Source: Aphanomyces cochlioides
Taxonomy: Eukaryota > Oomycota > Saprolegniomycetes > Saprolegniales > Verrucalvaceae
NCBI GenBank assembly: GCA_019828595.1
Contig: JAHQRK010000009.1
Location: 620,001 to 684,000, forward strand
DNA: 64,000 nt
Direction: 5' to 3'
The notes beneath the pieces are model-generated. The model was given only the letters and a program-made list of their open reading frames with translations, was not told the origin of the DNA and did not search any database. The first letter of the stretch is position 1; each line of letters begins with the position of its first letter. This document shows, in pieces, positions 11,650 to 22,519 of the stretch. The position numbers and the translations under genes were made by a program.

Positions 11650-13225
11650 TTACTGTGTCGTCGACTTGTTTCGGTTCTTCAAATACTTGGAGAGCAGGAA
11701 CGCGACTTCCATGCCTTGGCTATAATTCAATCGAGGATCGCACATCGTCGTGTAGCGTTCGGGCAAGTCTGCAGCGCTTAGGCCTTCAGGACCTCCCGTG
11801 CATTCCGTCACGTTTTCACCAGTCAATTCAAGGTGGACGCCGCCCAAATAACTGCCCATGCGTTGATGGATCACAACAGTCTGCTGCAACTCCGAGAGGA
11901 TCTACACACCACCATGTGAGACTTTGAATCGCCTGGATTGAATCACTTACGCGAGCAAATGGACGCGTCTTGTAGCCGTTTGCCGTCGTGATTGTATTTC
12001 CGTGGCATGGGTCGCAAGACCACACAACTTTCAGTCCTGAGGCTTGAATGGCTGCAATGTGAAGTGGCAGCAAAGTTTCCACCTTGTCATCACCGTAACG
12101 AGTAATGAGCATGATTTTGCCAGGAGCGGCTTCAGGATCAGGCCACAACGTGCGCACGAGTTCGACAAGGTCCTCAGGTGGCGTCGTTGGCCCGATCTTG
12201 ATACCAATCGGGTTGGCAATTCCACGGAAATACTCAACATGAGCATGGTCAAGCTGTCGCGTTCGGTCGCCAATCCACAAGAAGTCGGTACCCAAATTGT
12301 AGTATTTGCCTAGAGACCATGATGACAAATTCGCGGCGAGAGATCCTCATACCGTCGACTTCACGCGTCATGCTTTCTTCATATCCCAAGCCCAAGCCTT
12401 CATGGGAGACGAACAAATCCATCGTCTTGAGCGAGTTATCCGAGCCAACGCCGCACGTATGGACGAAATGAAGACTGTCTTGGATCGCTTCGACCATGTG
12501 GGAATATTCTTCACGACGGACGGAATTTTGGACAAAGCCAAGCTCCCACTTGGCAGCATCGTGAATATCAGCAAAGCCATTGTCGAGCAACACACGGCCA
12601 TAATTCAACGTAGCTACAAATCCACGTTGCAACAAATTCACCAAGGCGATGTCTTACCAACGCTGTGGAAATAGCCTTCTAGGAGACGGGTCGGGTCGGG
12701 TGTGCGCTGGTCCTTGTTGTAGCCATTGACATTTTCACCGCGGAAGGTGCACACTTCCTCTACAGCAGAGAGTTTAAGCTAAAAAGAAAAGACTATCCCA
12801 TACCTCCGTCAATAATTTCCGTAGCTTGCGAGCGTGGCTTTGAGAATTGGCCAGCCATGCGTGCAATACGAGTGGTTGGCATGCGAGCTCCCCAGACCAG
12901 GACAAGACTCATTTGCATCATGATGCGGAGCTTCTTTTCAATGATGTCCGATTGGCAATCCGCAAAAGTTTCAGCACAGTCACCTCCTTGCAGGATAAAA
13001 CGCTTGCCTTCCGCGGCCTCGGCCAGTTGAATTCGGAGTTTGTCGACTTCCTGAACCGACACAAGTGGCGGCAATTTCTTCACTAGACATCGAGCGTCAG
13101 GACGATGGTACGAGCGGATGCCTACATCTGTCAAGCACAGTTTCGAGATGCTTCTCATCAGGATAAGGCGGCTGGTGCTTGATGGGAAGGACACGCCACG
13201 ACGATGGAGACCACGGCTTGGTCAT
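11650..13225 (-). CDS. class II DAHP synthase (shikimate pathway entry)
   Basis: Six exons (13126-13225, 12804-13082, 12658-12759, 12353-12613, 11951-12309, 11650-11901) with introns of 43-49 bp give 450 aa. Type II 3-deoxy-D-arabino-heptulosonate-7-phosphate synthase motifs are clear: SSWR near the start, LPPLVS, RFILQGGDCAETF, ARMAGQFSKPRS, SHEGLGLGYEES, the metal/substrate motif WSCDPCHGNT, and GGVHLELTGENVTECTGG near the end. The enzyme condenses phosphoenolpyruvate with erythrose-4-phosphate. The first usable Met is MTKPWSPSSWR, so there is no transit peptide and the enzyme should be cytosolic. Class II enzymes are typical of plants and some bacteria and fungi. The gene is convergent with the second oxidase; only 50 bp separate the two stop codons. 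Confidence 0.93.
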
Positions 13226-13995
13226 CTTGGGTGGAAGATCAATTGTGTCATCCTTTGTCACAGGTTCAACGCTTAACGCAATCTCATTGGCTAAAATTCA
13301 TCCATTAATCAAATTGATTGGTTCATTTCCATGGAGAGTTCTCCTGGTGCCTGCTATTCTCGTCCGGCATATGGTGAAAATCGCACCAAAGGGTTTTTAT
13401 AGACTTTAGGTTTTTATCTTTCATCAATAAACCTAAAGAGAATTAACATCCCTTTGGCCCAACAAGAGTAATAATTCTCAGTGTAATCTTATTTAGCAGT
13501 GTGCTTATACGATGTGTGGATCAAATTAGCTGCAAATAATGTGGATATGGAAGATTTTGCGGAACAAAATAAATAACTTGACACCGTTAGGTTTTTAAAG
13601 CAAATTAAACCCAATTAAAACCTGATTTTGAACCTCTCGACTTTGGTGTCATTGCGATGTCGCACTGTCGACGCACAACAATTGCGGTAAAAGAGAGACG
13701 TCGCTGATACATCTTTCAGCAACCTCCGCATTGCTCACGGATCTGCCTTTGAAATGCCAAATCTAGATCGGCAATATCCGATTAGACGCTGTGGAATCGT
13801 AGAGCCAAGCTATTGCACTCTGCGCTGCCTGCTCGAGATGATAGAGCGATGTGTTGCTACTGCATGATTGAGATATCTCCTTGGTGAAATGATGAGATCT
13901 TTTTGGAGAAATATTTTGGCTGCGTGATAGGTCTTGGAGCCCCGAGGAGCAGGCGAGCAGACGTGCAGAGTCAATGTGTCAAGAGAGATGGCATT
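13226..13995. other. AT-rich intergenic region with a hairpin
   Basis: No coding frame is supported. A perfect 10-bp inverted repeat (CTTTAGGTTT at 13404-13413 against AAACCTAAAG at 13429-13438) could form a stem with a 15-nt loop. Confidence 0.4.
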
Positions 13996-14487
13996 CTAGT
14001 CGTCGTCCGTCGAGAACGACAGGAGTTTTTTGTTGTCGAGGGCTTTCCGTGCCTTCTTAGGCGGCTGACTGGCTTTGATTTCGGCAGTTGTTGTCTGTGT
14101 GTCTTTTTTCGACGATGAAAACGTCATGGCTTTTCGTTTGTGAGCGCTCTTGGCGGGTGCTTCGTCGTCCTTGTCATCCTTTTTCGTCTCCTCAGCTTCT
14201 TCTTTTCCTTTTGCTTGTTCTTCTTCATATGCACGCAGAGCTTCTTTCTGCACCTCGTCAAGCTCGTCTTCATCGTCTTCTTGGGCTTGCTCAGTCGGCG
14301 GCCGCTTCAATGCCAAGCTGGCTTCATGGTCAAGAGTGGCGGGATTATGGTATTTCTGGAGAAACTTTGGGATCACTCGAGTAAATTCAGGTCCTCCACG
14401 TCCACGCTTACTATCTTGCGCGGTCTCTGCGTCGATGTGTTGGAAGCTCTCGTGGTTTCGCCACGAGTTGTCATCCTTGCCTTTCAT
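13996..14487 (-). CDS. small charged protein, DUF4604/KIAA1143-like
   Basis: A single open frame of about 163 aa when started at MKGKDDNSWRN. The frame runs 21 codons further upstream, but that part is AT-rich and Lys/Ile-rich and is probably untranslated or intronic. The protein has a FTRVIPKFLQKY segment, an acidic stretch (EDDEDELDE), a Lys/Glu-rich helix, and ends with KKLLSFSTDDD. An N-terminal PxFL segment, a charged middle and a terminal LLSF-acidic tail are the layout of the DUF4604 family (human KIAA1143), whose function is unknown. It is probably nuclear and largely disordered. A short upstream 5' exon cannot be excluded. Confidence 0.6.
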   Translation of the reverse strand: MKGKDDNSWRNHESFQHIDAETAQDSKRGRGGPEFTRVIPKFLQKYHNPATLDHEASLALKRPPTEQAQEDDEDELDEVQKEALRAYEEEQAKGKEEAEETKKDDKDDEAPAKSAHKRKAMTFSSSKKDTQTTTAEIKASQPPKKARKALDNKKLLSFSTDDD

Positions 14488-14887
14488 GTCTGTTGTGTAC
14501 CGCGGTTTGATCTTGTGCAATTTAGAATGTATTTTAAAAATTATTTTCAAAGTCGATATGTTGAGAGAATATTTTAAACATTTTAAAATCTACCTGGCAT
14601 TGAGAAAACATTGTTTCAAAATATTTTTAAATAAATTGATCTGACGTGTTGAATTCTTAGAGTAAAACAACGAATTGAGGCATGCAACTCATGCAGTGCC
14701 TCAATATGAATGCTTTGTACAGAACTCTGTGGTTCCTGAGTGAATGAAGCACCCAGAAGAGAGACGTGAGGTTGTCTTCAGATACGTGCAGTTGTCTGTT
14801 CTGCACCTATCACATATTAATTTATAGAGTTTCAACTTCTATTTATTGAATTTCATAGGGAATTTTGGTCATTTTCCGACTTTCAAC
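14488..14887. other. AT-rich divergent intergenic region
   Basis: About 400 bp between the divergent starts of the DUF4604-like gene and the HTATIP2-like gene. It presumably carries both promoters. No clear motif is seen. Confidence 0.4.
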
Positions 14888-15648
14888 ATGGCCGACTACA
14901 ATGCTATCGTGATCGGCAGCACAGGCGCTGTTGGCCGCGAATTGGTCAAATTACTGGCTGCATCCTCTCGTTGCAAGAAGGTCGTGGCATTCTCTCGGCG
15001 TGCTATTGAGCCACCGTCGTATCCCAGCGTATTTCCAGGGTTATCGCAAGAGTTCTCTGATAAAGTGGCTGTTCACAGTGTCGACTTTGACAACTTGCAG
15101 CTCCAGGACTTTGCAGCTCACAATGCAGACGCCTGCTTTTGTACTCTGGGCACGACGAGAGCAGACGCTGGCTCAGCGGAAGCGTTCATTAAAGGTATCG
15201 ATGCGCTATGTCTCGTTTTTACATGACCTTCCTTGCAGTGGATTTGCATTACGTGACCAAAGCTGCCGAACTATCAAAAGAAGCATCAATTCCGTACTTT
15301 GGTCTGCTCACTGCAGCGGTATCGCACGATGCTTATTGATTGAATCGATCATTTGAGTAGAACTCGGCCAAGAATAGTTGGTTCCTCTACCCACGAACGA
15401 AAGGTCTCGCTGAAGAAGCCATCAAGAACACTGCATTCATTCGGACGGGCATCTTCCGACCTGGTTTGATCCGCCGTGGTGACCTCGCACGAGGCGTTGA
15501 ACGAATTGGTTCGTACGTGATGCCCACAGTCTCGGCGGCAGCAGTCGCCCGAGCGATGATTTCCAACTACGAATCGAGTCCTAGCACTGGCTTGACCACA
15601 GTCAACATGAGTGAAATCCAGGCGTTTGACAATGTCGCCGCCCCTTGA
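14888..15648 (+). CDS. HTATIP2/TIP30-like NAD(P)-binding protein
   Basis: Three exons (14888-15194, 15239-15318, 15361-15648) with 44-bp and 42-bp introns give 224 aa. The N-terminus carries the Rossmann dinucleotide-binding loop GSTGAVGREL, followed by an arginine-rich FSRRAIEPP segment. Further along are the CFCTLGTTRADAGS motif typical of the HTATIP2/TIP30 branch of atypical short-chain dehydrogenases, HYVTKAAELSKEA, the YPRTKGLAE motif with catalytic-type Tyr and Lys, and IFRPGLI. Family members are NADPH-binding regulators or oxidoreductases; the substrate is unknown. The length matches the family (about 230-240 aa). Confidence 0.85.
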
Positions 15649-16709
15649 CTAGCTCAATCCAACCTTTAACAAATGAATCATTTCGAATTTAGTCGGCGGT
15701 GTCGATTGAGCAGTGCGCTGTGGTCCTAGGCCTCCATTGTGGATCGTGCTGCTCAAATTCCACTGACATTTCAACTCCTTGGTCAGTCACATGGAGGTCG
15801 CTGTGAGTGGCGCTGAACCAATTCACATTTTGGACGAAGCCAAGCTACAGTACACTGAAGTCACTGATGACTTGGCGATAAAAGCGGCCAGACACTCCGT
15901 ACATCACTTCTTCCAGCTAAATAGCCCAAGAATTTGGTGGCGATCATGCTTGGAAAGTCGTCGTAGCTCGATTGTCACTTGAAATTGGCATCGTGTCAAG
16001 CTAGATCGTCACCTACGTCGTTCGTTGTCACATATACCCGCCATGGAGAACGTCCACTAGGGCTGGAATTGCTTTTCCCAGGAGAAGATCCAGGTCGATA
16101 GCTTAGCAATCACGATCGTGACTCACCACACATGCTCCGACGTTTCCGTTTGGGTGTAATGTCCAACCTTGCCAAGCTTGGACCATCAACCCAACGTCGG
16201 ATCTTTCCTCTCTACTGCACTCTTCTCCACGTTGACGTAGTGCAAAGATCCAACCTCCGAGGCGGGCGGCTGGTCATGCCATCACATAGAAGCTTCACTT
16301 CCGACAAAAACTCTGGCAATCAAACTACACCGTTTCTGACGAAACCTTCACGAAATCTCTCTACTTATCCTCTTGAAAGGAGAAGGTAGAGCACAAGAAG
16401 AAAGCTTTACAAGTTACGACTAAGCGTGGTTGATCGTTCTTTCGAAGACCAAAGTGCGTCTGTCGACGTTGGAAGGTGCAACTTGACGTCGGAATTGGAG
16501 TGACTCGTGGTCTTGACGAACACGACATCTGCCACGTCAAGTCGGGAGCAACGTAACACAAGACAGCGTCGTAATCCAGAGTCTTTGCATTCGATTCCAA
16601 CTTGGTAGCGAGGAGTGTTCCTCCTAGCCATCGCATCCCCTGGAAGGATGAACTCTGGACTTGTGAATGCTCTCAAGACAGCTCATTCTTAAATCTTTCA
16701 AGTCGTTCA
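15649..16709. other. 1.06-kb region upstream of the first ABC gene
   Basis: Contains short frames such as one around 15779-15982 with no recognisable homology. It probably holds the promoter and leader of the ABC gene. A small 5' non-coding exon is possible but cannot be shown. Confidence 0.4.
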
Positions 16710-19700
16710 ATGTCCAAGCAGCGTGAAGACGACTATGACGGTATTCAAACCCCGCAAGCTGAAGCGCCTCAAGGTGCTTCCACGTCAGTACCTCTCCCTC
16801 CAGGGGAGAATGCTAGCGACGACGAGTTTTCCTTCGCTTCCATGTATCGCTACGCAGACGGGAAGGACAAAATCCTCATGGGCGTTGGCTTGCTCTGCGC
16901 TGCTGTGAATGGATCGGCGTTGCCTTTCATGGCAGTGGTCTTTGGCAACTCGGTCAATGCGTTTGTCGCTCCGATTGACTTTGACAAGGTTCACATTGTG
17001 ACTCTAGAGTTCCTCTTGATGGCCATCGGACTCTTCGTCACGGGGTATGGATTCTTTGCTTGCTTTGCGATTACCGCCGAGCGCCAGATGAAGAAACTGC
17101 GCTGTGAATTCTTCAAACACATCATGCATCAAGAGATGGGATGGTACGACCAACGCAATGCGAGTGAACTCGCCAGTCGTCTCGCTGGCGATACGATCAA
17201 GATGAAGGAAGGCATGGGCACCAAGTTGGGCGAAGCGCTCCGCTTTGTCTGTCAGTTCATTGCAGGGTACGCCATTGGTTTCTCGTATGGATGGAACTTG
17301 TCCTTGGTCATGTGCTGTGTCATGCCGCTCTTGGCTCTCTCGCTCACTCTATTGATGAAGCGACTACGGGACAGTGCCGTTCGGAGCCAACAAGTCTACG
17401 CTGCAGCTGGCGCCGTCGCTGAAGAAACGATTGGAGCCATGCGCACTGTTGCTTCCTTGAACGGCGAGGAGCGTGCGCTTGCCAAGTATGCTGAAAGCAT
17501 CGCCAAAGTGGAGGAGGAAACGATCGGAGTGAGCAAGTTTGTTGCATTTGCACAGAGCTGGTTCACGACAAGCATTTGGCTCACGTATGTCATCGGTCTC
17601 TGGTACGGCAGCTGGCTTGTCTCCAAGCAGAGCCATGCCGTCTCTGACCCTGGCACGGTCTTCAGTGCCTTCTATGGTATTTTGATGGGCACGACGTCAC
17701 TCGCCCAAGTCACTCCAAGTCTCAACGCTGTTGCGTCGGCCAAGGGTGCGGCCACCGCCATATTCAATATTTTAGCCCGAAAGTCTGAAATCGATACCTC
17801 CGACTTGAGTGATGAGGTCCCAGCAACTTGCGAAGGAAACATTGAAGCGCGTGATGTTCACTTCGCTTATCCCTCTCGCCCTGAAGACCCCATTCTCCGT
17901 GGCTATTCTTTGACTATCAAGAAGAGCGAGACGGTCGCCTTTGTCGGTGCCAGTGGCAGTGGCAGGAGTACGCTCGTCGCATTGCTTGAGCGCTTCTATC
18001 AACCTACCAGTGGTGCGATCTATTTGGATGGTCGTGATATTTCGACTCTTCAACTCAAGTGGCTCCGCTCTCAAATTGGGTTGGTCTCTCAAGAACCTGT
18101 GCTCTTTGCCACGACTATCTTTCAAAACATTGCGGCTGGAGGCGAAAACATTTCTCGAGATCAAGTAATCGCCGCCGCCAAGCTGGCGAATGCTCACGAT
18201 TTCATCATGGGTCTTCCTGACGGCTACGACACCATGTGTGGTGAAAAGGGAGCGACTTTGTCTGGTGGTCAAAAGCAACGTGTGGCTATTGCCCGTGCTT
18301 TGGTCCGTCAGCCCAAGATCTTGATCCTCGATGAAGCCACGAGTGCTCTTGACAACGAAAGCGAACGAGTTGTCCAAGAGGCTCTGAACAACTTGATGGC
18401 TCATACGGACATGACGACGATTGTGATCGCCCATCGCTTGAGCACGATCCGCACGGCTGACAAGATTGCCGTCATCTCCAAAGGCGTTGTTGTGGAACTC
18501 GGTCGACATGACGACTTGATGCGATTGGAAAATGGATTTTACCGCTCTTTGGTGCAAATGCAATTGAGCTCTCATGAACTTGACAATGATGGCAGCCATG
18601 CTGTGGAAATCACAGCGAAGAGTGAGTCAATGGATGGAGGAAACAAAGCAGACACGGCAACGTTGGAGCCAAAGCTCGTCGATGCTGTCGATGACAATGT
18701 CGACGAAGTGACCGAACACACTAAAGCCAAAGTTGGTCGCATTTTCGACTTGACAATGCCACAACGCATGTATTTGATCGCTGGTACCATTGCCTGCTCC
18801 CTCCAAGGTTTCGCCATGCCTAGCATCGCCATGGTGATTTCAAAGGTCATTCATGACATGAACAAGCACTACGCCGACTTCCTCGCGTCTGGAAAGAAGG
18901 ACATGGAGCCTTTGACCGCCTTGTACGATGATATCTCCCACTCGGCTTTTATCTTCCTTGGTGTCGCTGCTGCCATCTTTGTCGCTGCGTTTGTCAGCAC
19001 TTATTCCTTCCGCATTATCGCTGAAAAGCTCACATCTCGCCTGCGCAAGATGCACTTTCAAGCGCTGCTGCGTCAAGAGATTGGTTTCTTTGACTTGCCT
19101 GGTAACACGACTGGTGTCCTCACGACTGACTTGTCATCCCATGCGACCAAGGTGGTCGCCATCGCTGGTGACAACCAAGCCAAAATGCTGCAAGCTCTCT
19201 TCACGATTGTCTCTGCCTTAGTAATTGCGTTTATCTGGGGAAGCTGGAAGCTCACGCTGGTAACTACTGCTGCATGTCCACTGCTGCTCGTTGGAAGTTA
19301 TGCTCGCGCCAAGCAATTGAAAGGAGGAAACTTTTCCGACAACTTGGCGGATTCAGGCTCCTTGGCGGCTGAAGCCATCGCGAATGCGCGCACTGTGACG
19401 GCATTTGGTTTGCAACAAGAGATCGCCGCTCGATATGAAGCCTCGCTAGAGAAACCTCTGAAAGAAGGCGTGAAGGAGGCTCACGTGAATGGCTTCATGG
19501 AAGGCATCGCTAGCTTTTCCATGTTTGCAGTCTATGCTTTGGTCTTTTGGTATGGCGCTCGCCTGCTCGATGATGGAAGCATTTCGTTCAAGCAGCTCAT
19601 GAATACTCTCATGGTCATCATGATGGCGGCACAAAGTGTCGGCCAGAGCGCGAGTATATTTGGTGATAGGGACATTGCCAAGAAGTCTGCCGCCAAGATC

Positions 19701-20540
19701 TTTTCCATTGTGGATCGCAAACCTCTCATTGCCTCTGCTACCGATGAAGGAGTCAAACCTAATGTGATTCAAGGCCGCATTGAGTTCAAGGATGTCTTTT
19801 TCAACTATCCATCTCGACCTGATGTCAAAGTCCTTCGTCATTACGACTTGACCATCGAGCCTGGTCAGACCGTGGCTTTCTGTGGTCCCAGCGGTGGTGG
19901 TAAGAGTACTTGCGTCGCTTTGCTCGAACGCTTCTACAATCCAACGTCGGGAAGCATCACTTTGGACGGTCGTGACATCTCAACCCTCAACTTGCACTGG
20001 TTGCGATCTCAAATTGGTTTGGTCGGTCAAGAGCCCGTCTTGTTCGTTGGCAGCATTGCTGAAAACATCGCGAGCGGCATTTCCGACTCTGTTCCCTCTA
20101 CTGACTTGCAAGAGCGTGTCGAAGAAGCTGCCAAGATGGCCAATGCCCACAACTTTATCATGCAATTCCCTGACGGCTACCAGACGCAAGTGGGTCTGAA
20201 GGGGGAACAATTGTCTGGTGGTCAGAAGCAACGTATTGCGATTGCTCGTGCGATCATGAAGAACCCAAGTATTTTGTTGTTGGATGAAGCCACAAGCGCA
20301 CTCGACTCTGAATCTGAAAAGGTTGTGCAAGAAGCATTGGACAAGTTGTTGGCAGCCAAAGGTCGCACGACGATTGTGATTGCCCATCGCTTGTCGACGA
20401 TCCGCAATGCCGACAAGATTTGCGTCGTCAGCGGCGGCCGCATCGCTGAACAAGGCACACACGACGAACTCCTGAAGCACAACGGCATCTACACTCGCTT
20501 GGTTCATATGAGCTCGCATCGGGAATCGACGTCGACCTGA
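16710..20540 (+). CDS. ABCB full transporter (P-glycoprotein/MDR type) with Walker A K-to-R in NBD1
   Basis: Intron-less, 1276 aa when started at MSKQREDDYDG, which aligns with the starts of the paralogues; an upstream in-frame ATG at 16602 is less likely. The layout is TMD1 (about 50-350), NBD1 (about 385-620), linker, TMD2 (about 685-985) and NBD2 (about 1020-1255), the standard ABCB exporter plan with 2 x 6 membrane helices. NBD1 has Q-loop SQEPVLF, signature LSGGQKQR, Walker B ILILDEATSALD and H-loop IAHRLS, but its Walker A reads GASGSGRST: codon 17964-17966 (AGG) replaces the invariant Lys. NBD2 Walker A GPSGGGKST and its other motifs are intact. In mammalian P-glycoprotein, replacing the Walker A Lys of either domain blocks transport, so this protein may be inactive or use only one site for hydrolysis. 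Probably a plasma-membrane lipid or drug exporter; substrate unknown. Confidence 0.93.
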   Translation: MSKQREDDYDGIQTPQAEAPQGASTSVPLPPGENASDDEFSFASMYRYADGKDKILMGVGLLCAAVNGSALPFMAVVFGNSVNAFVAPIDFDKVHIVTLEFLLMAIGLFVTGYGFFACFAITAERQMKKLRCEFFKHIMHQEMGWYDQRNASELASRLAGDTIKMKEGMGTKLGEALRFVCQFIAGYAIGFSYGWNLSLVMCCVMPLLALSLTLLMKRLRDSAVRSQQVYAAAGAVAEETIGAMRTVASLNGEERALAKYAESIAKVEEETIGVSKFVAFAQSWFTTSIWLTYVIGLWYGSWLVSKQSHAVSDPGTVFSAFYGILMGTTSLAQVTPSLNAVASAKGAATAIFNILARKSEIDTSDLSDEVPATCEGNIEARDVHFAYPSRPEDPILRGYSLTIKKSETVAFVGASGSGRSTLVALLERFYQPTSGAIYLDGRDISTLQLKWLRSQIGLVSQEPVLFATTIFQNIAAGGENISRDQVIAAAKLANAHDFIMGLPDGYDTMCGEKGATLSGGQKQRVAIARALVRQPKILILDEATSALDNESERVVQEALNNLMAHTDMTTIVIAHRLSTIRTADKIAVISKGVVVELGRHDDLMRLENGFYRSLVQMQLSSHELDNDGSHAVEITAKSESMDGGNKADTATLEPKLVDAVDDNVDEVTEHTKAKVGRIFDLTMPQRMYLIAGTIACSLQGFAMPSIAMVISKVIHDMNKHYADFLASGKKDMEPLTALYDDISHSAFIFLGVAAAIFVAAFVSTYSFRIIAEKLTSRLRKMHFQALLRQEIGFFDLPGNTTGVLTTDLSSHATKVVAIAGDNQAKMLQALFTIVSALVIAFIWGSWKLTLVTTAACPLLLVGSYARAKQLKGGNFSDNLADSGSLAAEAIANARTVTAFGLQQEIAARYEASLEKPLKEGVKEAHVNGFMEGIASFSMFAVYALVFWYGARLLDDGSISFKQLMNTLMVIMMAAQSVGQSASIFGDRDIAKKSAAKIFSIVDRKPLIASATDEGVKPNVIQGRIEFKDVFFNYPSRPDVKVLRHYDLTIEPGQTVAFCGPSGGGKSTCVALLERFYNPTSGSITLDGRDISTLNLHWLRSQIGLVGQEPVLFVGSIAENIASGISDSVPSTDLQERVEEAAKMANAHNFIMQFPDGYQTQVGLKGEQLSGGQKQRIAIARAIMKNPSILLLDEATSALDSESEKVVQEALDKLLAAKGRTTIVIAHRLSTIRNADKICVVSGGRIAEQGTHDELLKHNGIYTRLVHMSSHRESTST

Positions 20541-20663
20541 ATACTGTATTTGATATGCACCTTTGATAAAACTTTCATATCACATGAACCAACATGTTGT
20601 CTTATCGAGCTTTAAGCAATTATCGTTTACCATGACACGTTAGTGCTTGTACGTAGTAACCAA

Positions 20664-22180
20664 GTTTCATCTCTTCTTTCGAGACGAACCAATTTCTAGC
20701 TCTTCTCCATGTAGTCTTGAATTCGCTTGAATGGTTCATGCTCTCTGGCATTGTCCTCGTCTGTTCCAACATTGTCAGCGGTACGATCAAGCATTATGGT
20801 GACTATCTTACTGTCTGGAAAGCGTGCCCTGATGCGCTCTCCGCCTTGTACGACGGCGTTTCTCTCTCGGTCTACATCTTTATTGCGCTCTCCGTGGTTG
20901 TCTCGCTGTTGAGCTGCAGCAGCATGTACATTTCTATCCTCATGACGGAAAAGCTTTCAAGTCGGCTGCGAAGTTTGTTTTTTCAAGCCCTGCCCCATCA
21001 GGATATTGGTTTCTTCGACCAGCCTGGAAACACACCAAGCGAACTCACAGCTGAACTATCCACGCTCGTAACCAAAGTTGCTTCAGCGGCTAGACATGAG
21101 CGAGAGAGAGAGTGATTCAAAGGTACACTGCCATCCTTGCAGCTCTCTTGATGGCCTTTCTCTTTGGGATCTGGCAGTTGGCGTTGCTCCTGTCTGTGGC
21201 TGTCGCCCTCTTTCTCGGTGGTGCTTGGCTCAAGGAAAGCCTAGGACGGAGACACGAAGTGCAGAGGTCTCGCTGTGATGTCATGGTGACAGATGCTGTC
21301 TTGAATGTCAGGACTGTCGTGGCATTTAGCCTCCAAGACGGCTTGCTCACACGGCTCAATGGATTGTTCGAGTCGAATGGTCAATTCCATTCCTGGACTG
21401 CCCATGCGAATGCCCTCTTCAGCGAACTCATTGGATGCTCTGCGTGCCTGCTATGCGCTTTGGTTTGCTGGTACGGCGGTGCATTGGTTAGCGACGGCGT
21501 GGTCGCTTGAGCCAAGTTTTGAACTCTCTCGTTCCCATCATAATTCTAGCTCAAGCGCTTGACCAAGGACCTGACGACGTCCATGGACGAAAGAGAGCTG
21601 CCTCCAGGATCTTCTCCATTACGAACCGCGAGCCTCTCATTGACTCCAGTATGGAAGAAAGCTCGATCTCTGAACGAGCGACGGGCCGCATCGAGTTCCA
21701 AGATGTCTCTTTCAACTATCCATCTCGCCGAGTGGTCTATCGGACTATGCTAGCCTTCCCGACTTGCAAGAACGTGTCGAAGAAGCTGCCAAGATGGCCA
21801 ATGCCCACAACTTTATCATGCAATTCCCTGACGGCTACCAGACGCAAGTGGGTTTGAAGGGGGAACAATTGTCTGGTGGTCAAAAGCAACGCATTGCCAT
21901 CGCCCGTGCGATCATCAAGAGCCCGAGCATCTTGCTTTTGGAAGAAGCCACGAACGCACTCGACTCGGAAGAAGAATTCCAAGAGGCATGGGACACACTC
22001 TTGGCGTTAGGAAATCGTACAACGATTGTGTTGCCACAACGTTTGTCGACCATGCAGAAGGTTGACAAAATATGCGTCGTCAGTCATGGCCGTGTCGTAG
22101 AAGAAGGCTCGTACGATGAGCTCATGGAACTCAACGGGATTTTCAAGCGAGTTGTTCTCTCAATCGTGAATCAACATTGA
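20664..22180 (+). pseudogene. truncated ABCB pseudogene (C-terminal half), left-arm copy
   Basis: Starts abruptly inside a linker/TMD2 sequence at the edge of the inverted repeat, so there is no proper 5' end. Recognisable pieces are TMD2 with LNSLEWFMLSG and DIGFFDQPGNTPSEL, an early stop after ARHERERE near 21115, and a shifted frame through the rest of TMD2. The NBD2 remnant has its Walker A and Q-loop deleted: the reading goes from NYPSR straight to [13 protein letters not shown]. Walker B is altered to [11 protein letters not shown] and the H-loop His is replaced (IVLPQRLST). The right-arm copy at 43204-46530 retains the N-terminal half. Confidence 0.9.
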
Positions 22181-22519
22181 GGAGGCAGAGACTGCGAATG
22201 TGTTCATAAACTCCTCCGTGTCATTTTGTTTGTCTCATGGGTTGAAAGTAAGCTGAGGATTGTTCCAAACACCCGTCTCGTCGATCCCCGTCTTGCAGTA
22301 GTTTGTACGACTCGAGCAAGACAATCAACTTGACAGAGACTCCATCAAGTCTGTTCGTTAGGAAGCAGTTGGTGCATAGATTGCCTCAAATTGATCGCTG
22401 GTTGGAGTCGCCACCAAGCCTGCCGCCGTGACGCTGTATGAATCAAACGCCCAGGAACAGAACAGACGAAAATGTATTGACGAAATGCAAGATGAGATAT
22501 GTACGCTATCATTCGACTG
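22181..22519. other. intergenic spacer inside left arm
   Basis: A 339-bp spacer between the 3' ends of two convergent ABCB copies. It is repeated in reverse at 42865-43203 in the right arm. No gene is seen. Confidence 0.5.

Noticed and set aside
12614..12657. Apparent frameshift in the DAHP synthase gene between YFHS and VATLNYG
   Set aside because: It resolves as a 44-bp GT-AG intron with donor GTAAGA and acceptor TTGTAG that restores the family sequence.
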